DNA of 64,000 bases from positions 131,614,465 to 131,678,464 of the forward strand of contig NC_067477.1 of the NCBI RefSeq assembly GCF_947179515.1, in the 5' to 3' direction. Shown here piece after piece: positions 1 to 11,540 of this stretch (position 1 is its first letter; every line of letters starts with the position of its first letter). Source of the stretch: Apodemus sylvaticus. Lineage: Eukaryota > Chordata > Mammalia > Rodentia > Muridae. Made by a program: the position numbers and the translations under genes. A model generated the notes under the pieces. The model did not search any database. It worked only from the letters and a program-made list of their open reading frames with translations, and was not told the origin of the DNA.

Positions 1-778
1 TCTATTACTTTCAGAAGAGCAAAATTCTTAATTGTGCCCAAAGAACCAGAACATTTTCTGACTAATTATTTCCACCAGCAGCCAGAGTTGCTTAGATTAA
101 AATGGAGGAAATTCAAATGCTGTGGAATAATCTCTCGGTAGGGGAATTCAAAGAGGCAAGCTTGTCTGTAATGAGGTCCTGGGGGCTTCACCGTGTGCCC
201 CCCAAGTCAGATGAAATCTCTCGAGATTCACTCTGAAGGGATGAATCAGCTAGGAATCCCAAGTTCCTAAGACTATGCCAAGGCAACCTCCACCAACAAA
301 CACCTGAAGCCTGCCAAAATCCCCCAGCTCCCAAACGGCTCTCACCAACACACCAACTGCGGGGAAAGTCGGCACAGTTTGCTGAGCATGGTGGCAAACA
401 ATGACGCACTTCTGAAGGCTACGTCTATCAAATGCAAACAGAACTGAGATGCTACTGGGGAAGTGTGTGCCTTGGAAGCCTGTTCTAACTGCGTTGCTAA
501 TAAAAATCATTTCCAGCTTACTGAGGCCCTTCAGCTGGGTACTGGTCTAAGCACTGTACAGACATCTTGAGTAATTCTTTCCAGAAGTCTAGGTTTATTT
601 TCCCTATATCCCTGTTAGGGATGACAAAACCAAAATGGGCTGGTTAATCATGTCTTTCAACATCCCACCATCAGGGACTGCAGTGGCACAGGCATAGTCC
701 TACAGGCCTTTAGAGCTGTATGAACATCTGATGACACTAATGATTTTTACAACAGTGTCCACTGTTAATATGGAATGG

Positions 779-935
779 TTTCTTCTTCTTCTTCTTCTTC
801 TTCTTCTTCTTCTTCTTCTTCTTCTTCTTCTTCTTCTTCTTCTTCTTCTTCTTCTTCTCTTTTTCTTCTTCCTCTTCCTCTTCTTCCTCCTCCTCCTCCC
901 CCCCCTCCTCCTCCCCCCCTCCTCCTCCTTCTCCT
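779..935. repeat. (TTC)n microsatellite grading into polypyrimidine tract
   Basis: About 26 uninterrupted TTC units (779-858) are followed by mixed CTT, CCT and poly-C runs. The tract sits between the 5' target duplication and the B1 that follows, so it is the expanded tail of that B1. Confidence 0.95.
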
Positions 936-1099
936 CTTTTTTGGTTTTTTGAACTTGGTTTTTTCGAGAAGGGTTTCTCTATATAGCCCTGGCTGTCCTG
1001 GAACTCACTCTGTAGACTAGGCTGGCCTCGAACTCAGAAATCCGCCTGCCTCTGCCTCCCAAGTGCAGGGATTACAAGTGTGCGCCACCACTGCCTGGC
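936..1099 (-). mobile_element. B1 SINE
   Basis: Full-length minus-strand B1. The target duplication atggaatggtttct is at 770-783 and 1100-1113 and encloses the TTC tract. Confidence 0.92.
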
Positions 1100-1131
1100 A
1101 TGGAATGGTTTCTATATCTTCATTTCTACAG

Positions 1132-1561
1132 TGTCTTAGTTCGAGTTTCTATTGCCTAAAATCAAACCATATTGTCTATAGCTACACCAGGACCAAAAAG
1201 TAAGTTGGAAGGAAAGGGTTTATCTGACTTATACTTCCACATTGCTGTTCATCAACAAAGGAAGTCAGGACAGGAACCTGGAGGCAGGAGCTGACGCAGA
1301 GACTCTGGAGTATTGCTCACTGACTGGCTCCCCATGGCTTGCTCAGCCTGCTTTCTTATAGAACCCTGGACTACCAGCCCAGGGTGGCCCCGCCCACATG
1401 GACTGGCCCTCCCACATTGATGACTAATTGAGAAAACAATTAGTTTTCTACAGATTAGATCCCTACAGCTGGATCTCTTGGAGCCACTTCCCCAACTGAG
1501 GCTCCTTTCTCTCTGATGACTGTAAGTTGTATCAAGCTGACACACAAAACCAAGCCAGACA
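1132..1561 (-). mobile_element. MT-like MaLR LTR
   Basis: Minus-strand element starting tgtcttag and ending gccagaca on the plus strand. It carries the tail motif tcaagctgacacac typical of the MT group. It is diverged, and no clear 5-bp target duplication was found. Confidence 0.6.
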
Positions 1562-2104
1562 AGGCTTCTCAGCTCACTTAGCAGTTTGTTACCTCAAGAG
1601 TGGGGCCCTGAAGAGAGGAGAATGGGCCAATTTTCTGTCTCCATCTGTCTCTATGTCGTTGAGAGGAAACGACGGCCTCTGATACACTGGTCCTATGTTT
1701 TTGGAATTCCCTGCTGAAAAAACTCATGAACCAAGTAAACATCTGTCTGATCCTCTGTAACAGTATTAGAAAACGAACAGCCACAGCTACAATGTAATGT
1801 CTTCTTCCCTCTGGTCTTGGAGGGCCTGAATCACTACCTGCAAACACCAGCCATTACTAGCTGCTGGTCCATCTTTCATGACAGAAGACTCTCTTAAGGA
1901 AAGAAATAACACTCCTGTGTGTTAACCAGACGCTGTCTCCATCCTATAAGGGAACAAAGACCACTGCCTAGACCAGTCAGGTGGAAGGTCAAGGCCTATG
2001 GTCCTCTCCTCATCTCCTCCCCGCAACATTTTATTACCAAAACCTTTCAAATATACAAGATTCAAGCAGATTCTCGGTGTTTTCCTTGGTTATCTGTGTG
2101 TTGA

Positions 2105-2284
2105 TTTTGGCAGTGCAATGTCTTGCACATGCTAGGCAAGCGTTCTAACGCTAAGCTCAAAGTTCAGTGACTACCGTAAATATACTGAGGTTGCTTACGG
2201 CCAATTCTCTAACTAGTCATTAATCTCTTATAGCGTTGGTTGTGAGCCTAGTCTCTCATGACTGAGTCATCATCTCTCCAGCTC
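2105..2284 (-). mobile_element. Degenerate ID/B4-like and B3-like SINE fragments
   Basis: The antisense tRNA-like motif catgctaggcaagcgttcta is near 2130. A SINE head (tgagtcatcatctctccagctc sense, i.e. minus orientation) follows near 2262. Confidence 0.45.
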
Positions 2285-2301
2285 ATTCTTAAATTTTTCC
2301 A

Positions 2302-2605
2302 CATTTTTTAAATTAAATTATTTTATTTATTTACATTTCAAATGTTGCACCCTTCCCGATCCCCCTCCCTGAGTTCGTCACCTCCTTGTGGGCCCCTGCC
2401 TCGGACAGGGTACTCCCCGACCAGCCCACCCACCTGCACCAGCATCCCTCCTCTCTGGGGCACCAAGTTTCCACAGGATTAGGTGCATCCTCTCCCACCG
2501 AGGCCAGACAAAGCAGTCCTCGGCTACACGAGTGCCCGGGCCATGGACGAGCCCACAGATGCTCCTTGGTTGGTGGCTCAGTCTCTGGGAGCTCTGAGGA
2601 GTCAG
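2302..2605 (-). mobile_element. L1 3' end (5'-truncated LINE)
   Basis: Antisense copy of the mouse L1 3' UTR. An AT-rich tail, tatttacatttcaaatgt, a C-rich tract and ttggttggtggctcagtctc appear in the order expected of a minus-strand insertion. No ORF2 remains. Confidence 0.8.
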
Positions 2606-2871
2606 GGTTAGTTGACAGTAATCTCATTTTTAATGCAGTTCAATTGCAGACATCAATTCACTCCCCCAACCCCCAAAACTCAGACTGTACTGGAGTTAGT
2701 ATTTAATTTCTTTTTCTTTTAATATAAATTTCAGACAGTGAAATGTTCTCACCTTAAGCTATATCCGCTGAGTTCTGACAAACGGTCAACCTAAACCCCC
2801 ATTGAGTCAGAGCTCTCATGTCGCCCGGAGCTCTCTGCTTGAGTCTTTCCTGCCTTCATCTCCCACATCCA

Positions 2872-2872
<1 letters not shown>

Positions 2873-2927
<55 letters not shown>
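2873..2927. repeat. (CA)n microsatellite
   Basis: About 27 uninterrupted CA units. Confidence 0.95.
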
Positions 2928-2929
<2 letters not shown>

Positions 2930-3491
2930 CGAGCACCCAGCAGGTGCTTGTCCAGCACAGAAGAAGTGACTCTGATGGACATGAAGGTCTGGCTCCCCCA
3001 CAGCGGGGATGGGACTGTAAAACAGGCATCTACTATGTGAAAAAGTAAAAGAAGTGTCAGCTTTACCTCTATGGAAGGATAAAGAAAGGGCGATACTCAG
3101 ACTGCACCCAGGAATGTCATTCAGTTTTGTGTGAGCAGGCATTCTCAGCCCTGTGCGCATGCGTGTAGAAGCCAGAGTTCAGCGTCAGGTCTTCCTATGT
3201 CACTATTCACCGTGAACCTAGAGCTTGCCATTCCGTCTACAACGACTGACCAGAGAGCCCCAGGGTCTGCCTGTCCCAGCAAAATAGCAAGTGCTAGGGT
3301 TAAAGATAACTCAGTGCTGTGCTCAGCTCTGACGTGGGTACTAGAGATCTGGATTCAAATTCCCAGGCTTCTACGGCAAGTCTGTGGAGTCACCTCTCCA
3401 GCCTTGTCCCGCTTTTAAAGGGAAAGAGAAGTCTATTCCATGGTAGCTCTACCTTAGCACTTTAAGCTAAGTAAGAATAAGACAAGCCCAC

Positions 3492-3825
3492 TGTGGTGGG
3501 TTGAATATGCTTGGCCCAGGAGGTGTGGCACTATTAGGAGGTGTGGCCTTGTTGGAATAGGTGTGGCCGTGCTGGAGGAGATGGGTCACCATGTGGGCAG
3601 GTTTTGAGGGTTCCTGTGCGTCGTAAGCTCTTAAGTGTGGCAGTCCAATCTCTTTCTGGCTGCTTTTGGATCAAGACGTATAACTCTCGGCGAGTCTGCC
3701 TGCACACTGTCACACTCCCCACCATGATGACGATAATGGACAGAGCTTCCAATGAAATGTTTGCCTTTATAGCTGTTGCCACGGTCATGCTGTCTTTTCA
3801 CAGCAATAAAACCTTAACTAAGATA
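3492..3825 (+). mobile_element. ORR1-like MaLR solo LTR
   Basis: It starts tgtggtgggttg and ends aactaagata (mutated from aca). A perfect 5-bp target duplication CCCAC flanks it at 3487-3491 and 3826-3830. The aataaa polyadenylation signal is near 3805. Confidence 0.8.
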
Positions 3826-3892
3826 CCCACAAAGGTAAATGCTATGTGAGTCTGTTGGTATGAGGAATCTAAATAGTTAATTTAAAACAGAA

Positions 3893-4085
3893 AGAGGAAT
3901 TGTGGGTAGCAGGGGCTGGGGAATTGTTTGATAGGTATATAGTTTCAGATTTACAGGCTAATAAAGTACTGAAAGTCTATTTTATAACAATGAGACTACT
4001 TAGCACCACTCAACTGTACACCTAAAAATGTCTTTTAAAAAGTAAAATTTGATATGTGGGCTTTTAAAACCACAATTAAAAGAAA
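3893..4085 (+). mobile_element. Ancient L1M-type 3' end
   Basis: The order of motifs matches the mammalian L1M 3' UTR: gcaggggctgggg, actgaaag..., caccactcaactgtacacct and a closing ccacaattaaaag. It is strongly diverged. Confidence 0.6.
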
Positions 4086-4701
4086 TATATGGGCAGTAAT
4101 GGGATTCCAGTCCATACCGCCACTTAACCTGGAGCCTTAACCTGGCGCCTTACTGCAGAGCCACGCCACCTTCCAGAGTGAGACACAAAACGGTGGTTAG
4201 CTTGCCATTAGTTTATATTATGTCACCTCAAAAACAGTGGGGGTTTTGTGTATACAAGAAGCAGAACCCAAATAAAACTCAGTATGACAAAGGCACCTAG
4301 AAAAGGTGGACAACCAGGTGGGGACGTGGCTCAGCGGTGAGTTCTTCCTAACACACACAGGACAAGAAGCCTGGAAAATAAGAGCATGCCTTGGTACATA
4401 CTAGATGCTCAATAAACTGTGTATCACAGACTCGTTCTTACAACTCCTACTATCATTGTCCGTTGGCCATTCACAGTTGTCTCTTCACTCACAAAAGGAG
4501 ATCATTTTAATGTTTTCCTGAGTGCAAAGAGAAGGGGCCACAGCTTCCTGCCAGAAATTCACCTGAACCTGAACTGTCACTGCTACGGTCTCAGGAGATG
4601 GTCCTTTAGGAGGGATATCATTAGGGCTCTGCCTTTGTAAATGGATTAATACCAACAGAGGCAGGAGAAAGTGGAAAATAACAGAAGAAAAATCTCTGGA
4701 C

Positions 4702-5476
4702 TCTACACGCATGTAGAGGAGTGCACACCTACACATACAGAGACCCACATTTCCTCATGCACACACTGCTGTCAGCCTCTGGCCTCTACATGTACATGTA
4801 CACACCTGCACACACACACACAGACACACATTTCCTCATGCACACACTGCTGTCAGCCTCCAGCCTCTACATGTATGTGGAGGGGGGCACACCTACATAC
4901 CTGCACACACACACACACACACACAGACATACACACAGAGAGAGACATACACACAGACACACATTTCTGCATGCACACACTGCTGTCAGCCTCCAGCCTC
5001 TCTACATGTATGTGGAGGGGTGCACACCTACATACATACACACACACACATACACACACAAACACACATTTCCTCATGCACACACTGCTGTCAGCCTCCA
5101 GCCTGTACATGTACGTGGAGAGGTGCACACCTGCACACACACACAGACACACACAGATACACATTTCCTCATGTAAACACTGCTGTCAGCCTCTGGCCTC
5201 TACATGTATGTGGAGGGGTGCACACCTACACACATGCACACACACATACACACACACACATACACACACACACAGACACACATTTCCTCATGCACACACT
5301 GCTGTCAGCCTCCAGCCTCTCTACATGTATGTGGAGAAGTGTACACCTACACAGACACACACACACACAAACACACATTTCCTCATGTACACACTGCTGT
5401 CAGCCTCCAGCCTGTACATGTATGTGGAGGGGTGCACACCTGCACACACACACACACACACACACCTCTTCAAGCA
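4702..5476 (+). repeat. Minisatellite of seven conserved cores separated by (CA)n
   Basis: The core ctgctgtcagcctc with tttcctcatg upstream and ctacatgtatgtggagg downstream occurs at 4766, 4847, 4980, 5085, 5180, 5299 and 5394. Spacing is 81-133 bases and varies mostly through the CA/CATA/CAGA linkers. Open frames through it are products of the repeat. Confidence 0.92.
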
Positions 5477-6225
5477 CACACAAAGCTGAAAAGTGACCAC
5501 ACAAGAGTGGGCCTGGCTCTTCGGAAGTGTGCCCTGTTCTTTTCTCTCTGCCCTTCTGCCTCGCAATGCCTGGTGGGAAAATGCAGTATGAACCAAAGCC
5601 CCGACTACACTCGGACCCCCCAGTCTGGACTTGAGGCTCCAGAATTGGAAGCTACTATGCTTTTGTTCATTATTAATTGCCTAGCCCATGGCCTCCTACA
5701 CCAGCAGCACAGAGCAGACTAAGACAGAATTCTTTGAAGGCGTTGGCAAATATTCTTACACACTGATAGTCGCAGCATAAATTGCTCAAACGACTTACAG
5801 GAGCAGTTGGCAAGCTCTCTCCAGCTGAGCACTGCACAGGAGCACCAGCCGCCCATGCAGAGACTCATCCTACTCACGCACCCACGCACTTCCAAGAACA
5901 TGTATGATGAGAGCCATCACTTACAACACCCGAGGATAAAGAATATAGAAATGTCTACCTGCAGGAGACAGATTATGTAAGTACATTTCTGAAAGTTATT
6001 ATTGGCTCAAACTGTGTGAAATTATCAAACAAATATCCAGTTTTATATCACACAGCTATGAGTAGGTCCTTGCCTTACACTGTGTATTCACAAGAAGGAG
6101 AAAGATCCGCCACTGTATGCTGACAGAGGATATTCTTCAAGGCGCAGTTATGTAAGGCATAGAACAGCACAAATAACACGCTACACATGTGTGTGCATGG
6201 GTGTGCACTGGAGACATGCTCAAAA

Positions 6226-6370
6226 GCCAGGCATGCTAGCACATGCCTTAATCCAAGCACTCTGGAGGACTGAAGCAGGAGGATGGTGACTTTGAGACCA
6301 GCCTAGACTGTACAGTAAGACCCAGCCTCGGAGAGAGGGAGGGAGAGAGGGAGGGGAAGAGGGAGAGAAA
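6226..6370 (+). mobile_element. Old B1-like SINE with GA-rich tail
   Basis: B1 core motifs (ccaagcactctggagg, gagaccagcctag) are followed by a gagagaggga tract at 6330-6370. It is diverged. Confidence 0.6.
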
Positions 6371-6667
6371 ATTGTTAACAACAGTGTCCGCAAAGGACAA
6401 CCGTCAACCATCAAGCGCGAGGCACCACGGTGGAAACTACATTTTGCTCTATTCTTCTTTGTACCATCAAATGCTTAACCAGGTACACACATTATTTTTC
6501 CAATTTAAAAACACTTTCAAAAATAAAAATCACAGCAAAATAGAAAAGCAACCATCACAATCGAGTTATCAGCAGGTTGAATCAACTCAGACAACCCTAG
6601 GAGAGCCACAAAAGAGACGGTTGTTCCCCACCCATCCCCAGCTCTAAATAACATGAGGTATTTCCAA

Positions 6668-6875
6668 TCTCTCTGTCTCTGTGTCTCTCTGTCTCTCTGT
6701 TTCTCTCTCTCCCCCCCTCTCTGTAGTTTTTCAAGGCAGACAGTGTTTGTTTTGTTTTATTCTGTGTAGCCCTAGCTGTCCTGGCACTCACTCTGTACAC
6801 CAGGCTGGCTCTGAACTCAGAGGTCCACTTGCCTCTGTCTCCCGAGCGCTGCTACCATCACCACTTGGCTTCCAG
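6668..6875 (-). mobile_element. B1 SINE with CT-rich tail
   Basis: Minus-strand B1 (6724-6875). Its tail position is occupied by a (CT)n/(GTCT)n tract, 6668-6723. Confidence 0.75.
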
Positions 6876-7299
6876 TCAGATTTTTAATAGGCAGATGTAG
6901 TGTAATAACAGTGTAATAAAATTTTCTAGCCAACACCTCCCCAGTATCTGCCATATTGCCTAGTATCTTTCCTATGTCTTTGTGTTTCCTCTGTCACAAT
7001 CAGTTAAGTGAGGATGAAAGAAAAAACCAAATCAAACATCTGTATCAGTTATCTCTGGACCCATGCTGGTGGGAATATGGGGAAAGAGATGTTGATCGCT
7101 TCCCTAAAGGCAAGCGACCTTTCTCTAAGTGTGTGTGTAATATTTCATTTTGTTCTGACAGCAAATGTACACGGCAGCTTTCCTTTTCATCCCCAGAGAT
7201 GAGAAAACTCAAGCCGGGGAAGCCATTCCTCCCTGCCACACAGATCCCCGCGGCCTCATCCAGGGGTCTCGGACTGCAGCCTGGTGGGGACCTGTGCTT

Positions 7300-7537
7300 T
7301 CTTTTTTGTTACTTTTTCAGGTACATTTATTTTATTTTATGTGTACGAGTGGATGGTCTGCGTGTATGTCTGTGTACCTGGTACCCTCTGAGTTCAGAGG
7401 AGGATGTAGGATTCCCTGCAACTGGACTTAGAGATGGTTGTGAGCTGCCGTATGGGTGCTGGAAATCCAACCTAGGTCCTCTCAGAGCAGCCAGTGTTCC
7501 TAACTGCTGGGCAGCAGTCCATTCTCTCATAGCTAGA
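7300..7537 (-). mobile_element. B3/B2-family SINE
   Basis: Antisense tail, then gatggttgtgagctgccgta, gtgctggaaatccaacctag and the degraded head near 7530. Confidence 0.7.
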
Positions 7538-7610
7538 GCTGGTGTATACTTGTGATTTTATGTCTATTGCTTAAGATTATTTGTTTATTCATGACTTCTG
7601 CTAGTTGGCC

Positions 7611-7772
7611 GTTGGTTACTACAACAAATTTTACACCCAGTTTACAAAGACATTTGGTTACTGTAACAAATACCACCCTGTTTACAAAGACATTTGGTTA
7701 CTGTAACAAATACCATCCTGTTTACAAAGACATTTGGTTACTGTAACAAATACTACCCAATTTACAAAGACA
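7611..7772. repeat. 40-bp tandem repeat, four copies
   Basis: Units begin ttggttact at 7612, 7654, 7694 and 7734 (spacings 42, 40, 40), each ending tttacaaagaca. The inner copies are nearly identical and the edge copies are diverged. Confidence 0.93.
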
Positions 7773-7794
7773 AAAGGTTTATTTTGTCTCTGTT

Positions 7795-7880
7795 TGGTTT
7801 TTTGTTTGTTTGTTTGTTTGTTTGTTTGTTTGGAGGCGTTGGCCCCCCTAGCTGTCTGGCTCTATTATTTCTGAGCCTAA
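7795..7880 (-). repeat. (TTTG)n repeat with B1 remnant
   Basis: About nine gttt units are followed by a short B1-like piece (tagctgtctggctc). This suggests the tail of a degraded minus-strand B1. Confidence 0.6.
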
Positions 7881-8501
7881 AATGAGACTGTCCACTACCA
7901 GGGCAAGGTCCTCACCAACGATCAAAGCTGTTCACTTCAGAGCTAGGAATTTTAAAAAAGAAACAGAAAGGACATGCCCTATGATCCCATCCAAGGGCAG
8001 GTCTTCACAGGCCCTGAAGACCTCCACCCTCTATCTGATTTTAAAGTTCCTACCACCTCCCACGCTGGGACCAAAGCTTTAACAGTAACAGTAACCAGAG
8101 CACTGTGGGTAGACGGGCAGTTCTGAGGATCCGTGGCAGGGGTAGGGAGGTGTCAATTTAAAGGCTACACTTCCAACGCCAGGGGGACTGGCCGTGGCAA
8201 TGGGGCTCCTTGTGCCAAACCTTAAGGGGCTGAACCTCTTCCTTCTCATATCCACCTCCAATGGCTGTCCTTGTCTCCTTACACAGAAAGGCTCTGCCAT
8301 CTCCCTGGGAAGCTAGGTTCTAGCTCCCAGATGCAGATTCCCCTAGGCCTCCTCTGTCCTGTCTTTTGACAACATAAACTTGCGACTCACGCTCACTGCT
8401 GGCAGACAGGGACTGATGGCCCTCTGCAAAGGAACAGTTGAGTTCCTGCCTGGATTCCCAAAGACTCCAGCTGCTGCCTTCCCAGGCTAGGGATACCCAT
8501 C

Positions 8502-8766
8502 TGTGATGGTTTGAAAATACTCAGCCCAGGGAATGGCACTATTAGGCACTATTAGAAGGTGTGGTCCTGCTGGAGTAGGTGTGTCACTGTGGGTGTGGGC
8601 TTTAAGACCCTCATCCTAGCTGCCTGGAAGTCAGTATTCTACTAGCAGCCTCCAGATGAAGATGTAGAACTCTCGGCTCCTCCAGCGCCATGCCTGCCTG
8701 GATGCTGCCACACTCGCACCTTGATGATACTGGACTGAACCTCTGTGCCTGTAAGCCAGCCCCACA
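8502..8766 (+). mobile_element. ORR1-like MaLR LTR, 3' truncated
   Basis: It starts tgtgatggtttg and runs through cctgtaagccagcccc, then loses similarity before the expected aactaagaca end. It is collinear with the complete copy at 56.7 kb. Confidence 0.7.
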
Positions 8767-9371
8767 CAACCAAAAGGAAGAATGGTAACATGACCCTCCA
8801 AATACCAATCCCCAATCACCCTAGACTATATCCAATTTTGCTCTGTCCACTCCACTCGTTTCCCTCTTCGTAAACCCCTGCCTGTGAGAACATTTTTATT
8901 CTATGGGAGCATTTGCATGAATATGTGGGAGAGAAGGCCTTTCTACCTCACAAAGATAGGAACCCCCACCCCTCCCCCCAAAGCAAAGAAATACAGAGAA
9001 GCTCAGAGTCTCCTTCAAGATCATGTTCCAACGACCTAATCTCCTTCCACCGGGTCGGGGACTTGTGTCTATACTGTCTCATAGCACTGCAGTCTAATGG
9101 CCACACCCTCAACACGTGAGTCTTTGGGGGATGGGCAGTTGAGATTCAAACTGTAGCATTGTGCAATTATACCAGCATCTTTCCTCACTCTCTGGGCCTA
9201 GTAGGCTAATCAAGCATTCACAAAGGAAATGCACACAGTTTAGTCTCCTGAGACGGGGCCAGGTATATTGGGGGATGGGGGGAGACGAAATGTCCAAGAG
9301 TGGAGACGGATGACAATCTACTAACTTGGATATAGTTTCAAGCCCACAGAACACATTATTTCTATTAATCT

Positions 9372-9508
9372 GCTGGGTGGTGGTGGCGCACGCCTGTAAT
9401 CCCAGCACTCTGGGATGCAGAGGCAGGCGGATTTCTGAGTTAGAGGCCAGCCTGGTCTACAGAGTGAGTTCTAGGACAGACAAGGCTATACAGAGAAACC
9501 CTGTCTCC

Positions 9509-9539
<31 letters not shown>

Positions 9540-9540
9540 T
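9372..9540 (+). mobile_element. B1 SINE
   Basis: Full-length, with a (aaaac)n tail. The target duplication tctattaatc/tctatcaatc is at 9361-9370 and 9541-9550. Confidence 0.92.
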
Positions 9541-9614
9541 TCTATCAATCAGGCAATACATTTAGTGAGTATATACAGTGTGCCAAGCTTTACAGAGCAT
9601 CAGAGAAGTGGAGG

Positions 9615-9752
9615 AAATACACTAAATAACTACCATAGTTCTGTAAAATACGAACAAGGAGGGGGAACATGGGAGGAAGGGCACACCAGAACTCTGCTCT
9701 ATTTTTGCAACTTCTTGTGAATATAAAATTATCCCCAAACAAAAAGGTTTTA
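9615..9752 (+). mobile_element. Ancient L1M-type 3' end
   Basis: The motifs ggcacaccagaactctgctc, atttttgcaacttcttgtga and atataaaattatcccc follow the order of old L1 3' UTR tails. Confidence 0.45.
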
Positions 9753-9756
9753 TTTT

Positions 9757-9942
9757 TATTTTTTAAAGATTTATTTATTTCACATATATGAGTACACTGT
9801 AGCTGTCTTCAGACACACAACAACAGAGCATCAGATCTCATTACAGATGGTTGTGAGCCACCATGTGGTTGCTGGGAATTGAAACTCAGGACCTCTGGAA
9901 GAGTAGACACCACTCTTAACTGCTGAGCCATCTCTCTAGCCC
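9757..9942 (-). mobile_element. B2 SINE
   Basis: The antisense A-rich tail (aaagatttatttatttca) comes first, then gagccaccatgtggttgctg and gagccatctctctagccc. Confidence 0.9.
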
Positions 9943-10010
9943 TTTGTTTTTAAGTTTTAAAAAAGACAGTTGAAAATTATTACCTTTGCTCAAAAAAAAA
10001 AAAAAAAAAA

Positions 10011-10200
10011 AGACTGAGTTGTATTTATGTGTGTATGTGCACATGTGTGCAGGTGCCTGATGATGCCAGAAGAGGGCGCTGATCCTCTGGAAGTGGAATC
10101 ACAGGTAGTTGTGTGCTACTGAATGTAAGTACAGGGAATAGAACTCAGGTCTTCTGGAAGAACAAGTTGCTCTTAACCACTGAAACATCTCTCGAACCTG
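10011..10200 (-). mobile_element. B3/B2-family SINE carrying a CTCF-like motif
   Basis: Minus-strand element preceded by a poly-A run (9990-10009). The stretch CCAGAAGAGGGCGC at 10066-10079 matches 13 of 14 positions of the CTCF core CCASYAGRKGGCRS. Confidence 0.75.
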
Positions 10201-10405
10201 GTCTTTTAATATTTTTATTCTATTTCTTTATTAGTTGGAAGGGTTTTAGGTATGTGTGCATCATCACTGAAATCAGAGAACATCGTTCGGGAGTCAATTC
10301 TCTACATCCTTTATATCTGTCCTGGGGAATGAGTTCAGAAGGTCACATTTGACAGAAAGTACCTCTACTCTTCTCACTTGCCCTATAAAGATTTATTAAA
10401 AACAG

Positions 10406-10635
10406 AGGAGGAAGGAGACATAGCTCAACAGTTAAGAGCACTGGCTGCTCTTGCAGAAGACCTGGGTTCGGTTCCTAGAAGGGAACCAAGGGGCGGCTCA
10501 CAGTTTCAGGAAATCCAACACCCCATTCTGGCTTCACCCAGTACACGGTGTGGCTGTGGTGTATGCAGATACACGTGGGCAAGCATGCATGCATACGCGT
10601 AAAATAAGAACAAATACACCCTTAAAAAAGGGAAA
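10406..10635 (+). mobile_element. B3 SINE
   Basis: It has the head acatagctcaacagttaaga, a B-box-like gggttcggttcc and an A-rich tail. Confidence 0.75.
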
Positions 10636-11246
10636 AGGATCCATAGAACAGCAGATAAGTCCAGGCACATAGACGCAGGAAAAAGCAGACAGGAAGTGCT
10701 TCTGTCCAGTGGTACAAAGGCTCTTCCTGCAGAACAGACACCAAAGGGGTTCAGAAGTGAAGTCGGTTGGTGGTCGGGCAGCTGGCAGTGCTACTCAGTC
10801 CTGGACCCTCTACTCACTGTGTAAGTGAGAGCTGTCCTTGCGCCTAGAAGCCTGGTGTCTTCCGAGGCAGCCTTCAGAGGTGCTGAGGTAAAGCTGTGAA
10901 GGATGGGTTTGGCTGTCACACGGGGATAGACTTCAGATACGAAGGAAACATGTCCTCACCTGGCTAACTTAGTTCCCCTTAGAATTCCCTACCCGTGTGC
11001 CACGCTAAGAGATGAAACCCCTTACCAATAAAAATATCAATAAAGTAAAATAGAGCATAAACAATAGATACAAAAGTGATAAGCATAGTAATCACCATAC
11101 TAGCATTGAGAAAATAAAAGTGTCCTTTACTTGGGCAACTAGAAAAGCTTTGAAAATGATGGAATTTATTTAGTTGTGGGGGAGGGGCAGCACAGGCTAA
11201 ATCAGGGAAGAGCAGATATCCTGGGAGAATTAAAAGCAGTAACAGG

Positions 11247-11434
11247 GCTGGGCGGTGGTGGCCCACGCCTGTAATCCCAGTACTCTGGGAGGCAGAGGCA
11301 GGTGGATTTCTGAGTTCGAGGCCAGCCTGGTCTACAGTGAGCTCCAGGACAGCCAGGGCTATACAAAGAAACCCTGACTTGAAAAAAACCAAATCCAAAA
11401 AACAAAACAACAAAGAAACAAACAAACAAAAGAA
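11247..11434 (+). mobile_element. B1 SINE
   Basis: Full-length with a (caaa)n tail. The imperfect target duplication gcagtaaca/ggtagtaaca flanks it. Confidence 0.9.
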
Positions 11435-11540
11435 GGTAGTAACACTTTTAAAGTAAAAAATAAAGTAACAATAATAACAACGTGCCCAGAGGATTAACAA
11501 GTAGGTAAGAACTGGCCAGATAATCAAGTCACCAACAGGC

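Noticed and set aside
775..1020. Poly-Ser and poly-Leu frames
   Set aside because: Direct translations of the (TTC)n tract.
4671..5722. Open frames up to 272 codons through the minisatellite
   Set aside because: They are His/Thr/Cys repeats caused by a CA-rich tandem array lacking stops. Several frames are open at once, with no start context or domain.
7611..7772. CRISPR-like array
   Set aside because: Units are contiguous head-to-tail without unique spacers, in a mammalian intron.
9326..9565. Recurring frames containing RVSSRTARAIQRNPVS-like peptide
   Set aside because: This peptide appears at every plus-strand B1 and is simply translated SINE.
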